Assembly: GCA_021372725.1 (NCBI GenBank)
Contig: JAJFTV010000125.1
Coordinates: 1-42,896 of the forward strand
DNA from: Chloroflexota bacterium
GTDB lineage: Bacteria; Chloroflexota; Anaerolineae; Anaerolineales; Anaerolineaceae
Direction: 5' to 3'
Length of the DNA: 42,896 nt
In this document: positions 1 through 9,369 of the stretch, piece after piece
How positions within the stretch are numbered: position 1 is the stretch's first letter
How the letters are laid out: each line of letters begins with the position of its first letter
Made by a program: the position numbers and the translations under genes
The notes under the pieces: generated by a model
Told to the model about the DNA's origin: nothing
What the model saw: the letters and a program-made list of their open reading frames with translations, nothing else
Database searches by the model: none

Positions 1-132
1 ATATAATGAAGTTGTTTCTTCAAGAAGATGTCTGGATTCCGCGATTCCATTATCAAGCAGCTTGTTCAGAGCGGTAGAGATGTGCTCTTCCGGAAACAAT
101 ATCTTGCTTAAAGAGATATGCGTTTTTTCCAT
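1..132 (-). CDS. Partial hypothetical ORF running off the left edge
   Basis: An ATG at 132 on the minus strand opens a frame that stays open for 44 codons to the window edge; it begins MEKTHISLSKILF and is rich in charged helix-forming residues. It lies 31 bases downstream of the stop of the GT39-like gene and points the same way, so it may be the last visible member of that operon. No Shine-Dalgarno is visible before the ATG. I do not recognise a family from so short a piece, and a chance open frame cannot be excluded. Confidence 0.4.
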   Translation of the reverse strand, partial: MEKTHISLSKILFPEEHISTALNKLLDNGIAESRHLLEETTSLY

Positions 133-163
133 CTACATCAACAATTTTACTTTGAAATTCACC

Positions 164-1633
164 TTATTGCATCTGGTAAATTGCCATATTTTCTCCACCG
201 GCTTGAGGAGAAAATTGCCCTTTTGTATCATACATTTTTTGACCCTGTAAAACAAGATCTGGGTACCAGCCAGGGAAAGTGACCAAAAATTCTGTATTCC
301 TGGATCTTATGTACTTCAACAACTCATCTTCGTCCCTTATGATGGGTATCACCTCAGGATCAATTAATCCGGCAAGATCGATCAATTCATTCTTTGTAAA
401 ATAACCCAGCGCGCCGATATCATGAGTAGCGATGCGGGCGTCAACAGGCAGATTGGATGAAATCCATTTTGCCATACTCACCATTTCGGTTTCAATAATG
501 GCTACGTCCATCGCATAGGTCTTGACACCCAGAATACAGAAGCCAGACTGGACTGCGATAATGATCATCAGCCAGCTCTTTCCTACCAAAACCATGGATG
601 TTTTTTTATGTGAAAACATTTTATAAAGATAAATGAAACCCGAAAACCCCATCAGCAAAAAGATTGGAATAACAGGGATAAGGTATCTTGCATGTTGATA
701 CGTTACCGGAAGTTGAAATGCATAAATTCCAATGAAACCAATTAGCCACAAATTCGCCGATATCGCCCACCTGTCCCGGTCTTTGATGACTTGAATCAGC
801 TTTGCCAGGAAACCCGGGATCAACGCAATTCCGACCCCGATGTGCACCTGTCCAAACAATTTGAAAAATCGAAGAATGAGAGATTCTTCGCGTAGAACTG
901 CATACTCTGTCTGTTTGGCATACAGGGTATTAGGCCAAATTGTACCATCTAAATGATAGTTGAAAACCATGTATGTCAAGATCAATCCAAGTGTCGCAGC
1001 CAGAACTAAACCAACAGAACGTGCTTTCTTTTTCCACGGGTCCCCATTCCAAACAGCCAACAGGAGAACTGGCCCAAGCATGGTCAACCCATCAGGCCTG
1101 ATCCAAACCAAAATACCGGTCAATAAACCTGCCAGCAGCCAGGGTGGACTCTCTTTAAGCAGCAGGTAAAATATTGTGCAAATTACAAAAATATAAAGAA
1201 TTGTTTCCATGCCGGATAGAGCAGCCCATATCAGGTGCCATTCACTGACAATCAACAAACCAAACAAAGGTGGAAACAAATTTTTGGGGAGCACCTGAAA
1301 TCTTCGCCACATCAGATCACAAATTACTCCCGTAAATATCAGCCCTGTTATTCCCAATGACATCGTCCACAGAACAGGATTGATATGCAACAGATAGCCA
1401 ATCGAGATAAGAAGCGTCCATAACGGTGAAGTGGATCCGGCAGAAGGTTCTCCTTTTACAAATGCCCACTGTCCATCTTCTGCCAAATTACGGGCAAAAG
1501 TCTGATGGATCCAGGCATCATCCAGCGGGAAACCTGTTCCATTAACCCTGGCACACCAAAATAAATAGATCCCTGAAATCAGCAGGGTGATAAATGCCAG
1601 CAGACCATACCGCTTTAGCTCAGGGTGTTTCAT
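164..1633 (-). CDS. GT39-like (GT-C fold) integral membrane glycosyltransferase
   Basis: The product is about 489 residues and very hydrophobic, with roughly ten predicted membrane segments. The first extracytoplasmic loop carries the acidic pair of GFPLDDAWIHQTFARNL, followed by GSTSPLW. That layout (first helix, acidic loop, many helices, soluble C-terminal tail) is typical of GT-C enzymes that move sugars from polyprenyl-phosphate donors on the outer face of the membrane; donor and acceptor are unknown. I chose the ATG at 1633 because it overlaps the end of the upstream membrane protein gene by 14 bases and has AGAGAG before it; a longer reading from 1687 would lie inside that neighbour. 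It is the third of three co-directional GT-C-like genes. GT-C fold is likely; exact activity is unknown. Confidence 0.75.
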   Translation of the reverse strand: MKHPELKRYGLLAFITLLISGIYLFWCARVNGTGFPLDDAWIHQTFARNLAEDGQWAFVKGEPSAGSTSPLWTLLISIGYLLHINPVLWTMSLGITGLIFTGVICDLMWRRFQVLPKNLFPPLFGLLIVSEWHLIWAALSGMETILYIFVICTIFYLLLKESPPWLLAGLLTGILVWIRPDGLTMLGPVLLLAVWNGDPWKKKARSVGLVLAATLGLILTYMVFNYHLDGTIWPNTLYAKQTEYAVLREESLILRFFKLFGQVHIGVGIALIPGFLAKLIQVIKDRDRWAISANLWLIGFIGIYAFQLPVTYQHARYLIPVIPIFLLMGFSGFIYLYKMFSHKKTSMVLVGKSWLMIIIAVQSGFCILGVKTYAMDVAIIETEMVSMAKWISSNLPVDARIATHDIGALGYFTKNELIDLAGLIDPEVIPIIRDEDELLKYIRSRNTEFLVTFPGWYPDLVLQGQKMYDTKGQFSPQAGGENMAIYQMQ

Positions 1634-3272
1634 AATTCTCTCTAATACGGTAAATCCTTGTATCCCCAACAGTAAACAAATATTCAATCCAATCGGACGA
1701 GGCAGGTTCCTGATACAGATGATTCAATCCATCAACCGTATTCCTGTCAATCGCAATAAATTGTGCCTGAAATCTTTCCGCCACCAATTTAAGCGCCTGT
1801 TCATCCCCATCCGGAAGTACAACCGCCGGTCTTCCTCCGGAGGCCAGATAATAACCGGGCGGGTTGTTGACAATGATTACGGATGCCATATCAGATGCTT
1901 CTTCCTTTACCGCCTGCTCGACCTGAACATAATCATTCCAATTGGCCTGCCAGGCAGGAGAAACCGGATCTCTGCCTATGACCTTATTGTAATAAATCGA
2001 CATCGTGAAAACAGCAAGTATGACACACAAACCGATTCCAAAGATCGAAAATGCCTGTCCTTTTATCCAGTTTCGTTTCCTCACCCCCCACTGGAGGAAT
2101 TTTTCAAATCCGGCAGGAATAAGCGCCCAAATAAAAGGCTGGAAAGCGGCACTGGAATGAAGAAAACCGCCGCGCATTCCAGCAAACGGGAATACCCAAC
2201 TCATCATAACAAATGTGAGAAGCCAAAGCAAAAGCATGCTCTTTGTTTCTGCAAATTTCTTTTGATCGACCAAACCCAAGATAAACAAGGGCAGCAGGAC
2301 AATCTCCCCTTCGACGGCCAGGAGCGTCATCAAATTGTCCAGTGAGGATTTCATCCGTACAGAAAGGATGCTGCTTATTCCCGATTTCAGCCATTCAGAC
2401 AGTGTCAAACTGCTGGCAGGATAACTGAACATTTGATTGTAATTCTGCAGCCATAAAGTCAGCGTTCCACCAGTTGGCATGATCTTTCCGAATTCCTGCC
2501 CGTTGTGCAAAAACCACCCACCCATGATGAGTAGATATCCTAGAAACACCATTCCGGCTAACTGGATGGCCCATGAAAATTTTTCAGATGCATGCAGGAC
2601 TGCCTTTTTTTGCAAAAGTCCGTAATAAATCGAAAAACTCGCCGCTACAAACAACCAGAGTATTCCATCTGACCTTGTCAGATGCATCATCCCGGCGATA
2701 CAGCCCAGTCCCACAAAACTTGTCAGCAATCTGGTCCGTGACAACTTGCTTCTGTTGATCGACAACAAGAGCCAGAAAAATAACCCTCCCTCCAACATAT
2801 ATAAACCGAGTGTTGAAGTCGTCACCTGGTATGCCAGGTAGTAACCGGGGAACAACGCAAGAATCCCCGCAAATACGGCCTTGCGATGATCCTCATATAA
2901 TGAAGACCCAATCTTGTATGTGATCAAAGGGATGCACGCTGAGATTGCGATAAATGGAATTTGTGCATAAATGAATTGCTGATTTTTGAACAAAAACATC
3001 CCCAGAGCTGCAGTCAGTGAGGTAAATGGAAGCCAGTAAGTATGAGAGGCATGGGGTAATCCCTGCGGGTCATCCAGATAGTTCCAGATCACCATCTCGG
3101 TGAAACCTTTTCCGGACGCAAGCCGCTGCCCATTCATATAGTAATATTCGGCATCCATATAACCGGGTACATGTAAATTCCAGGCAGCAACACCCGAAAT
3201 GACCATTGCCACCAGAAAAAGAAAAATTTCCGTCGGCAATTGCCGATGAGGATTGCCGGATTGGGTTTTCAT
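1620..3272 (-). CDS. GT39-like (GT-C fold) integral membrane glycosyltransferase
   Basis: About 550 residues with a short basic N-terminus, a first membrane helix near residues 15-32 and around ten further hydrophobic segments. The first outer loop holds GYMDAEYYYMNGQRLASGKGF and then NYLDDPQGLPHASHTYWLP, an acidic and aromatic loop of the kind seen in bacterial GT39-like sugar transferases. The soluble C-terminal part (from about residue 450) probably lies outside the membrane. The gene follows the GT87-like gene by 21 bases and overlaps the next GT gene by 14 bases, so the three look like one transcription unit. No clear Shine-Dalgarno precedes the ATG. The sugar and acceptor cannot be read from sequence. 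Confidence 0.75.
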   Translation of the reverse strand: MKTQSGNPHRQLPTEIFLFLVAMVISGVAAWNLHVPGYMDAEYYYMNGQRLASGKGFTEMVIWNYLDDPQGLPHASHTYWLPFTSLTAALGMFLFKNQQFIYAQIPFIAISACIPLITYKIGSSLYEDHRKAVFAGILALFPGYYLAYQVTTSTLGLYMLEGGLFFWLLLSINRSKLSRTRLLTSFVGLGCIAGMMHLTRSDGILWLFVAASFSIYYGLLQKKAVLHASEKFSWAIQLAGMVFLGYLLIMGGWFLHNGQEFGKIMPTGGTLTLWLQNYNQMFSYPASSLTLSEWLKSGISSILSVRMKSSLDNLMTLLAVEGEIVLLPLFILGLVDQKKFAETKSMLLLWLLTFVMMSWVFPFAGMRGGFLHSSAAFQPFIWALIPAGFEKFLQWGVRKRNWIKGQAFSIFGIGLCVILAVFTMSIYYNKVIGRDPVSPAWQANWNDYVQVEQAVKEEASDMASVIIVNNPPGYYLASGGRPAVVLPDGDEQALKLVAERFQAQFIAIDRNTVDGLNHLYQEPASSDWIEYLFTVGDTRIYRIRENYETP

Positions 3273-3293
3273 TTTGAAAAGATGAAAGTATTT

Positions 3294-4565
3294 TTATTCA
3301 AAAAATGATGAGTCTTCATCGCCAAAGTGCTCCAATGCAAGATCACTCGCCGGTTGCAATATCCACCACCGCGACCAATATAATGCGCCGAATAAAAACA
3401 TTGGCAGCGACAGGTACAAGGCAGGGTTTTGTTGCGGCGGGTATCCGCTTCCAATCGTCTGAAAAAAGATCAAGTAAATTATGAGTAAAAGTAAAATAAG
3501 ACAAATAAATATATACAAACCTCCGGCATTTTGCCATCGTCTGCTCCAGGCCTCGAAAATAACAGTAATGGCCGGAAAAAGAACGATAAAGTTGCCTGTC
3601 TCAACAGGTAAACCAATCCATTGAGTGACAAGCAGGGTCATTAATCCGCCAAACAAAAAACCTTGAAAACGGTTTCGACTCGATAAACCCCATTCCACTA
3701 TTAACAGCAAAACCAGTACACCACTGATCGCCCAGCCTACTCTTTCCCCAAAACCTGGCAGTAGTTCTCCAAGAGCAGTCTGGAAGTTGATAACTTGTTT
3801 CGTCTGGAGAAAACGTAAGATCTCCATGAAATTCTGGGGAATCCAATCCGGAATGATCAACATACTGCTGATCACCAGCAGAAGGGTTGTAAAAATAAAC
3901 CAGATCACGATCTTCTGCCGTCTTTGCCTTAATGACCAGAAAATAACGAACACAACAAAAAGTAATGCAATTTGCGGTTTGATGGTGCTGAACGCAAAAA
4001 GGACACCTGCCAATTCATCTGCCCTGTTTTTTACAGCAAGCAGACCGCCGGTAATCAGCACGGCAACGATGATGGAGGCATTGCCGGTTACGACAGGAAG
4101 AATCGAATGAAAGAACAAAACAGCAAACAGATAGTAGAAAACCAGCAGTATTGTATTCGGCTTCCAGCCTGACAACTTTAGAGACAAATAAGCCAGCAAG
4201 ATGAGATTTAACTCCAAAACCGTCATCCATATCGCTCTGGCAACCACGAAATCTTTTATCAAGGCAAAAGGCAGGTAAAAAACAATTGCATATAATGGAT
4301 AAACAGCTCTGGGCTGCTGGTCATTTTCCTGTGCAAGGCTGCCATTAGCGAAAGCCTGTACCGCTTCTGCAGTCTGTTGACTATATGGGCTTGTTCCCTC
4401 GGTTATCAGATTTCGAAATCCCACCCAGTGCAGCAGGAAATCATTGCCGCCCGGTACTCGCAAGGCATAATTGATGTTAGCCGTAATCAGACCGGCGATC
4501 ACAACCACGATTGCCAACCCTATAATGACCGCCGCTGTCAACGGATTTTTATTTTTAGAAGACAA
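3294..4565 (-). CDS. GT87-like (DUF2029) membrane mannosyltransferase-type protein
   Basis: The product is 423 residues and strongly hydrophobic. After a first helix (about 10-30) comes PGGNDFLLHWVGFRNLITEG followed by SPYS. The D, W and GxxPYS-like run are typical of the DUF2029/GT87 family, whose known members use polyprenyl-phosphate mannose at the outer face of the membrane. The start codon is TTG at 4565, with GGAG eight bases upstream; no in-frame ATG gives a better start. It is the first gene of the three-gene membrane protein run and diverges from the amidohydrolase gene. Family placement is fairly safe; sugar specificity is only inferred from the family. Confidence 0.7.
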   Translation of the reverse strand: MSSKNKNPLTAAVIIGLAIVVVIAGLITANINYALRVPGGNDFLLHWVGFRNLITEGTSPYSQQTAEAVQAFANGSLAQENDQQPRAVYPLYAIVFYLPFALIKDFVVARAIWMTVLELNLILLAYLSLKLSGWKPNTILLVFYYLFAVLFFHSILPVVTGNASIIVAVLITGGLLAVKNRADELAGVLFAFSTIKPQIALLFVVFVIFWSLRQRRQKIVIWFIFTTLLLVISSMLIIPDWIPQNFMEILRFLQTKQVINFQTALGELLPGFGERVGWAISGVLVLLLIVEWGLSSRNRFQGFLFGGLMTLLVTQWIGLPVETGNFIVLFPAITVIFEAWSRRWQNAGGLYIFICLILLLLIIYLIFFQTIGSGYPPQQNPALYLSLPMFLFGALYWSRWWILQPASDLALEHFGDEDSSFFE

Positions 4566-4581
4566 ATGTATCGCTCCAACG

Positions 4582-4636
4582 TATAATTAGTTGAATAAAA
4601 TCAGATTATTATTTCCAGGCACCCATAAATTATAAC
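4582..4636 (+). promoter_or_regulatory. Candidate -10 boxes for the amidohydrolase gene
   Basis: The 82-base divergent gap has TATAAT at 4582-4587 and TATAAC at 4631-4636 on the plus strand. The second box ends 11 bases before the ATG at 4648, and no Shine-Dalgarno is present, so a very short leader is possible. No good -35 box was found for either. Confidence 0.35.
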
Positions 4637-4647
4637 GGATACAACGG

Positions 4648-5433
4648 ATGAGCATAAACATAACCCTCGGACAAATCAATATCAAATCAGGCGATGTTGC
4701 TGCCAATCTCGAATGTGTTAAAACGATTGCACAAAATCTGCCAGGTGGTTCGATACTTCTCCTCCCCGAACTTTGGAGTAGCAGTTATGACCTTGTGAAT
4801 ACACCCTCCATTTGCAAAGAAAATCAATCTGCGCTGAAAGAATTGGCCAACACTGCACGCCTGGCTCAAATATTTATCGGCGGTTCGATTTTGGAAGAAA
4901 TAAATGGAGAAGTCTACAACTCCTTCAATCTGATTTCGCCCAAAGGAGAAATTTCGGCCAAATATCAAAAGATTCACCTCTTCAAGATAATGGATGAACA
5001 TATCTGGATGAAACCTGGCCAAAACGCGGTCATGGTCGATTTAGGAGCCGTTAAAGCCGGTTTGGCTATCTGTTACGATCTTCGTTTTCCCGAGTTGTTT
5101 CGCCACTATGCCATTCAGGGCTGTAAATTGATGCTGCTCTCCGCTGAATGGCCTGTCAGGAGAATTAATCACTGGAAGATACTTTTACAAGCCCGTGCAA
5201 TCGAAAATCAATGTTTTGTCGCGGCGGTGGATTGCGTCGGTCAGACTGGAAACGCTGTATATGGCGGCAACAGCCTGGTCATCGATCCCTGGGGACGCGT
5301 CCTAGCCGAAGGCTCGCAAACCGAAGAACAACTGCTGAGCGCCGACATTGACATAAACGTTGCGGATGAATTCCGCAGAAAAATACCCGCCCTGGATGAT
5401 CGCCGGCCGGAGGTTTATTCATCCTGGCGATAA
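4648..5433 (+). CDS. Carbon-nitrogen hydrolase (nitrilase superfamily, omega-amidase-like)
   Basis: A full-length 261-residue member of the nitrilase superfamily. The catalytic triad is visible: Glu41 in LLPELWSS, Lys108 in YQKIHLF and Cys142 in LAICYDLRFPELFR. The last motif and the overall length fit the branch that includes omega-amidase and related small-amide hydrolases, which cleave non-peptide C-N bonds in the cytoplasm. It is the only plus-strand gene among minus-strand membrane glycosyltransferases and converges with the next one after a 10-base gap. There is no Shine-Dalgarno; TATAAC sits 11 bases before the ATG. The substrate is uncertain; a repair role on deaminated glutathione (Nit1-like) is an alternative. 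Confidence 0.85.
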   Translation: MSINITLGQINIKSGDVAANLECVKTIAQNLPGGSILLLPELWSSSYDLVNTPSICKENQSALKELANTARLAQIFIGGSILEEINGEVYNSFNLISPKGEISAKYQKIHLFKIMDEHIWMKPGQNAVMVDLGAVKAGLAICYDLRFPELFRHYAIQGCKLMLLSAEWPVRRINHWKILLQARAIENQCFVAAVDCVGQTGNAVYGGNSLVIDPWGRVLAEGSQTEEQLLSADIDINVADEFRRKIPALDDRRPEVYSSWR

Positions 5434-5443
5434 AACAATAGGC

Positions 5444-6937
5444 TTATTTCACCCTGCTGATTTCATCCGTTAATACAGCGGCCTGGTCATCCTGATAAAC
5501 CACCTGCCATCCATCATTCACTGCACAATCGATGACCGGCCGGCTGTTTTCGACCATCAGCAAATGCACATCCCATTTGTTCAGTATTTGTTTTGTCCGT
5601 GAGCCGCATTGCATCACGTCTTGCCATTCATTGATGATTTCATCTCCAAAAAGATCTGTCCGGCCATCAATAAAAACCGGAAAATCCCGCAATTGCCATG
5701 TGATAAATCCGCCCCAGTTGTACTCATTCATCACACGAGAAGGCGAAACATGTCGTGAAACCCATTCCACAGCATCGAGAGGATAATTTTGTCGCAGGTA
5801 ATGATCCACCAGATCAGGCTGTGTCACATAAACTGTTTTGATGATACAAGCCGATGCCAGCAGTACAATAATCAGGCAGTTGATCACCTTGCGGAGACCA
5901 TTTGGTATGGTTTTTCCGGATCGTCCCGGATTCCATTTCTGAATGGAATTAGAAACCTTTGGAGGAATTTCAAGATGCTGTGAAAATTCTGCCATGACAG
6001 GTAGCGAGACAATTACAAATGGGCCAAAATTTCTACGAGCGGTGAAAGCAAGAAAGGCAAAAACGCTTATCGAGAACAGGTATTCCAATCTTACCGGTTT
6101 TCTGGCAAATGCCAGCAGCCAGATAAAAAGAATGAAATAAACAAGAAAAACCAGTTGGAGAGGTTCGTGAAAATCAGGAGAAGCCCATTCTGAAATCAGG
6201 TTTTGCAATCCCGTCACATTGACAGTTTGGAATGGTATAAGCAGTGTTTTCAATCCATTGGGACTGATGGCCGTTGTCAGGTATCCGATAACAATTACCA
6301 CAGCAAGGCGCAGAATTTCCCGCCAATCAAGTGATGAGTTCGCCCCCGACAGAAGCGCCAAAATTGATCCCGCCAATACACAACCTGCCAGTAGTAACCC
6401 CAGCGCATAACCCCCGTGCAGATTCCCCCAAATCATGAAAATGACAGGAAGTATCCAGATCCATCTATCCGGTTTCTTTTGATATTGGTAAAGGATGAAA
6501 CCGGTTAAAGCCAGCAAAACCAGTGAGAGGATCTGCGGACGGGGTACCCAGTTTACAGAAGCAACAATCCCGCCCAATACAAGTAAAAACATCTTTATAA
6601 TGGGTTTCCCGGGCATTTGTAACGAAACAATTCCCATGCAGAGCACAGCGCTTATCGAGACGAATAATGACAAACCGGCAAAACCGGTCATTCCATATAT
6701 TTCATACAGGATCACCTGAGACAACCAGCTATGGTTTGTCCAGGGTTCATTGAATCGGGAGAATGAAAAATTATCCACAGTCACCGGAGAACCTGATCGG
6801 ATCGTTTCTTCACCAGCCCGCAGGTGCCACCAGAGATCCGTATCGAGCGGTGTACGCGCTGCCATGATGAAAATCAATAACAATGCAATTACAAGAAAAA
6901 ACGCTGTATTCTTTTCGTTGATTCTGGCGGATGTCAT
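5444..6937 (-). CDS. Polytopic membrane protein, GT-C glycosyltransferase-like
   Basis: 497 residues, a first helix at about 12-28, then PLDTDLWWHLRAGEETIRSG and PWTNHSWLSQVILYEIYG in the first outer loop, followed by about ten membrane segments. The D-x-D-x-WWH-x-R-x-G pattern with a later NHSW-x-SQ is a recurring feature of a GT-C-like bacterial protein group of unproven activity. The C-terminal 100 residues are soluble and contain WGGFITWQL and FIDGRTDLFG. AGGA nine bases before the ATG supports the start. It is the last gene of the run that begins with the MFS transporter, 18 bases after the next GT gene. Membrane transferase role is inferred, not shown. Confidence 0.65.
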   Translation of the reverse strand: MTSARINEKNTAFFLVIALLLIFIMAARTPLDTDLWWHLRAGEETIRSGSPVTVDNFSFSRFNEPWTNHSWLSQVILYEIYGMTGFAGLSLFVSISAVLCMGIVSLQMPGKPIIKMFLLVLGGIVASVNWVPRPQILSLVLLALTGFILYQYQKKPDRWIWILPVIFMIWGNLHGGYALGLLLAGCVLAGSILALLSGANSSLDWREILRLAVVIVIGYLTTAISPNGLKTLLIPFQTVNVTGLQNLISEWASPDFHEPLQLVFLVYFILFIWLLAFARKPVRLEYLFSISVFAFLAFTARRNFGPFVIVSLPVMAEFSQHLEIPPKVSNSIQKWNPGRSGKTIPNGLRKVINCLIIVLLASACIIKTVYVTQPDLVDHYLRQNYPLDAVEWVSRHVSPSRVMNEYNWGGFITWQLRDFPVFIDGRTDLFGDEIINEWQDVMQCGSRTKQILNKWDVHLLMVENSRPVIDCAVNDGWQVVYQDDQAAVLTDEISRVK

Positions 6938-6955
6938 GAAGCGAATTCCTGTCTC

Positions 6956-8584
6956 TTAGTTTCTATTAACTCCCAACCCGATATCAGAGGGATGTACAGT
7001 CCTGGATAAATGATAAAAAACATGGTAATCGCCGATCGATTCCTCTTTCCAGGTTACACCCAGCGAATCAAATGATTTCCGCAAATACGTTTCCAATTCC
7101 GTCTGCCCGGTGGTGATATAAGCCGGGCATTCGGATTGACTGACAAGCTGCCGGTATGGCGTGTAACGATCATCCCGTTCAGTGTAGCTCAAATTGGTAT
7201 GATAAGGAAGTCTTGGAGTGTAGATAAGCTCTTCAGCAGTTTGAAATGCCAGTGGATAGGATACCCAATAGTTGGTATAACCATAATACTCACCCTCTTG
7301 TGTCAGGAATTCGATCAGTTCCTGATCATAAGAATGATCCACTATCGATGGAGCATAAAACTGTGTGGTAATGGCTGGTGGATCTTTCGCGGCACATTGA
7401 AATGTCGTTGCCAGGTTGAAAACCAAAATAATGCATACACAAATGGAATAAATTGTTTTATTTGCTTTTTCAAAGATAAGTCCTATACTGATGGCAGCGA
7501 TAATATAAAGCGGTATAAAATAACGACCACTGGGATCAATGCCAAAGGAAGTACAAAGAAACGCCACGATCAACGTTGTTCCGATGCCAGCCAGTAATCG
7601 CTTTTCAGCGGTGAAATCAGGCCCGAAATGGTTTTTTTTACTCATGCCCCACAACAGCCAACCCCAAGCGATCAGAAAAAAGGGGATCAAAGGCAGGGCT
7701 AGCCATCTTATCTCCCAGGGTGGGCGTATCCCGAACACAACCGGTATTCCCAAGAGAATGAAATTGCGAATGTGATAAATGGCACGCTGAATAAAACCGC
7801 CGTTTTCTATTGCAATTGCGGAACCGAGTAGCTCTTTGAAAAGGCTGTCCCATCCATTTTGAAAACCATGAACCCAGAATGGTGTAGAACCAACAAGAAA
7901 GCCCACCAAAATCACTATTAAAGTTGGAAACGGCCGAATTTTTTCGGTATGTTTATCCCGGTATTTGATCCATATCCAAATCAGATATATCGATGACGGT
8001 ATAGCGTAGATGAGAGTTAGTGCATTGGCCCATAATCCCAATCCGGAAAATAATCCCCACAAAAGTACCAGCCATAACCACCCTGACTTTTTGACACCCT
8101 GCTGGAATTTCCGGCGGATTTCGATGGCCAGGATGACCAAAATATTGCCGATGAACAGCGCCTCGTTATAACCACCCAGGCTGACGGTCGTGTAAAGTGT
8201 TACATTAATAGTGGGAATAGTCAGAAAGATGCCGGATGCAATGGCCGATTTTTTACTGCCTGTGATGAGATATGTTATCCAAATGGTCGTTGTAACCACC
8301 CCCAGGTACAACAAAGTCTGTACCATTCGAATGACCCACACATGTTGGCCAAAAACGAAAAACCCGGCCGCGACAAACCATGCATCCAGGCTGCCCATAT
8401 AAGATTGACCGTAAAAAAATAGTGGTTTTGCTCCGACAAGGATATGGCGGGCCATCAGAGCGACAATCGCTTCATCGGAATTAAAAGGAAATTTATCCCA
8501 AACCAGAAAAATCAACTTCCAGCCGGCAGCAATCAGCATTACCATTCCTGAAAGAGTGAGAAATCTCTTGCGTGATAATTCCAT
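6956..8584 (-). CDS. GT39-like (GT-C fold) integral membrane glycosyltransferase
   Basis: 542 residues with a first helix at about 9-28, then FPFNSDEAIVALMARHILVG and GQSYMGSLDAW in the first outer loop. The SDEA motif is the acidic site expected of GT39/ArnT-like enzymes that use polyprenyl-phosphate sugars. About eleven hydrophobic segments follow, ending in a soluble C-terminal domain from about residue 420. The gene follows the acyltransferase by 38 bases and precedes another GT-C-like gene by 18 bases. No clear Shine-Dalgarno is seen before the ATG at 8584. The fold is likely; substrate is unknown. Confidence 0.75.
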   Translation of the reverse strand: MELSRKRFLTLSGMVMLIAAGWKLIFLVWDKFPFNSDEAIVALMARHILVGAKPLFFYGQSYMGSLDAWFVAAGFFVFGQHVWVIRMVQTLLYLGVVTTTIWITYLITGSKKSAIASGIFLTIPTINVTLYTTVSLGGYNEALFIGNILVILAIEIRRKFQQGVKKSGWLWLVLLWGLFSGLGLWANALTLIYAIPSSIYLIWIWIKYRDKHTEKIRPFPTLIVILVGFLVGSTPFWVHGFQNGWDSLFKELLGSAIAIENGGFIQRAIYHIRNFILLGIPVVFGIRPPWEIRWLALPLIPFFLIAWGWLLWGMSKKNHFGPDFTAEKRLLAGIGTTLIVAFLCTSFGIDPSGRYFIPLYIIAAISIGLIFEKANKTIYSICVCIILVFNLATTFQCAAKDPPAITTQFYAPSIVDHSYDQELIEFLTQEGEYYGYTNYWVSYPLAFQTAEELIYTPRLPYHTNLSYTERDDRYTPYRQLVSQSECPAYITTGQTELETYLRKSFDSLGVTWKEESIGDYHVFYHLSRTVHPSDIGLGVNRN

Positions 8585-8622
8585 TTACAGATAAATAATC
8601 AAAAGCGAAAAATCAGAAAAAA

Positions 8623-9363
8623 TCATTTTTCCATTGTGTTTTCCCAGGGGTATATCTCAGTTCCCCTGGCTGCAAGCCTGACAGATGGATCATCAGAATA
8701 GTATCCATGTTTGTTCGGTGGGAGAAGTTTTTTAATTCGTTCCATCAATGAATGGCTAATCTCATCCAATCGCACTCGGCCGTCCCTGCCATGTATTTCT
8801 TCGTAAATCGGGCCAAAAGGTTTCCCAATATTGATCGTGACTTTTGCCCTGCGGCCAAGTCGAAAAGGAAAAATCCCTTCGACTCCTTCCAGACCCAGAG
8901 GAACGATTTGTGCTCCCGATCTGGTTGCCAGCAAGGCCGCACCGGGTCTTGCCGGCCTGAGTACCTGTGCCCAACTGCCAGCCTCCGGAAAAATACTTAA
9001 AACCCCCCCTGAGGCAAGAACTTTTTCCCCATTCATCAGAGCTTCTCTCGAAACAGATCCACGATGAACATTTAAAATGCCCCACAATTTGGGGAAAAAT
9101 CGGACCGCAGGCGGTGCGCCTGGCAGTTCAGTACCGCCAATGAATTCGGTGGCGTAGGGTAATACATCGATCAAAACAACCGGATCCAGAAAATTGAAAT
9201 GATTGGCGATGATGATCAACGGGCCTTTCTTGGGTAAATTTTCTTTTCCCGTGACCTCAAACCGGGCAACCAGTGTAAAGGCAAAGCGGATCAAGGTTTT
9301 TAAAATCGGCCGGATAATTCTTCGACGAAACACCCCAATTTGATCATCTGGTTTATCAAACAT
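8623..9363 (-). CDS. 1-acyl-glycerol-3-phosphate acyltransferase family (PlsC-like)
   Basis: 246 residues with the acyltransferase block I H-x4-D at His55 and Asp60 (IIANHFNFLDP), a conserved Arg and Gly near 101-102 (NVHRGSV) and block III-like FPEAGS at about 125-130. The N-terminal hydrophobic stretch (20-35) should attach it to the inner membrane. The reaction expected of the family is acyl transfer from acyl-ACP or acyl-CoA to lysophosphatidate, but family members also acylate other acceptors. It starts 6 bases after the MFS stop and leads into two GT-C genes, so a role in making or modifying a membrane glycolipid is possible. Family call is firm, acceptor is not. Confidence 0.85.
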   Translation of the reverse strand: MFDKPDDQIGVFRRRIIRPILKTLIRFAFTLVARFEVTGKENLPKKGPLIIIANHFNFLDPVVLIDVLPYATEFIGGTELPGAPPAVRFFPKLWGILNVHRGSVSREALMNGEKVLASGGVLSIFPEAGSWAQVLRPARPGAALLATRSGAQIVPLGLEGVEGIFPFRLGRRAKVTINIGKPFGPIYEEIHGRDGRVRLDEISHSLMERIKKLLPPNKHGYYSDDPSVRLAARGTEIYPWENTMEK

Positions 9364-9369
9364 TCAGAT

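Noticed and set aside
1587..2345. Long plus-strand open frame (252 codons) across the GT39-like gene
   Set aside because: It lies opposite a well-formed membrane protein gene with clear hydrophobic periodicity; its translation is basic and low in motif content, as expected of an antisense shadow.
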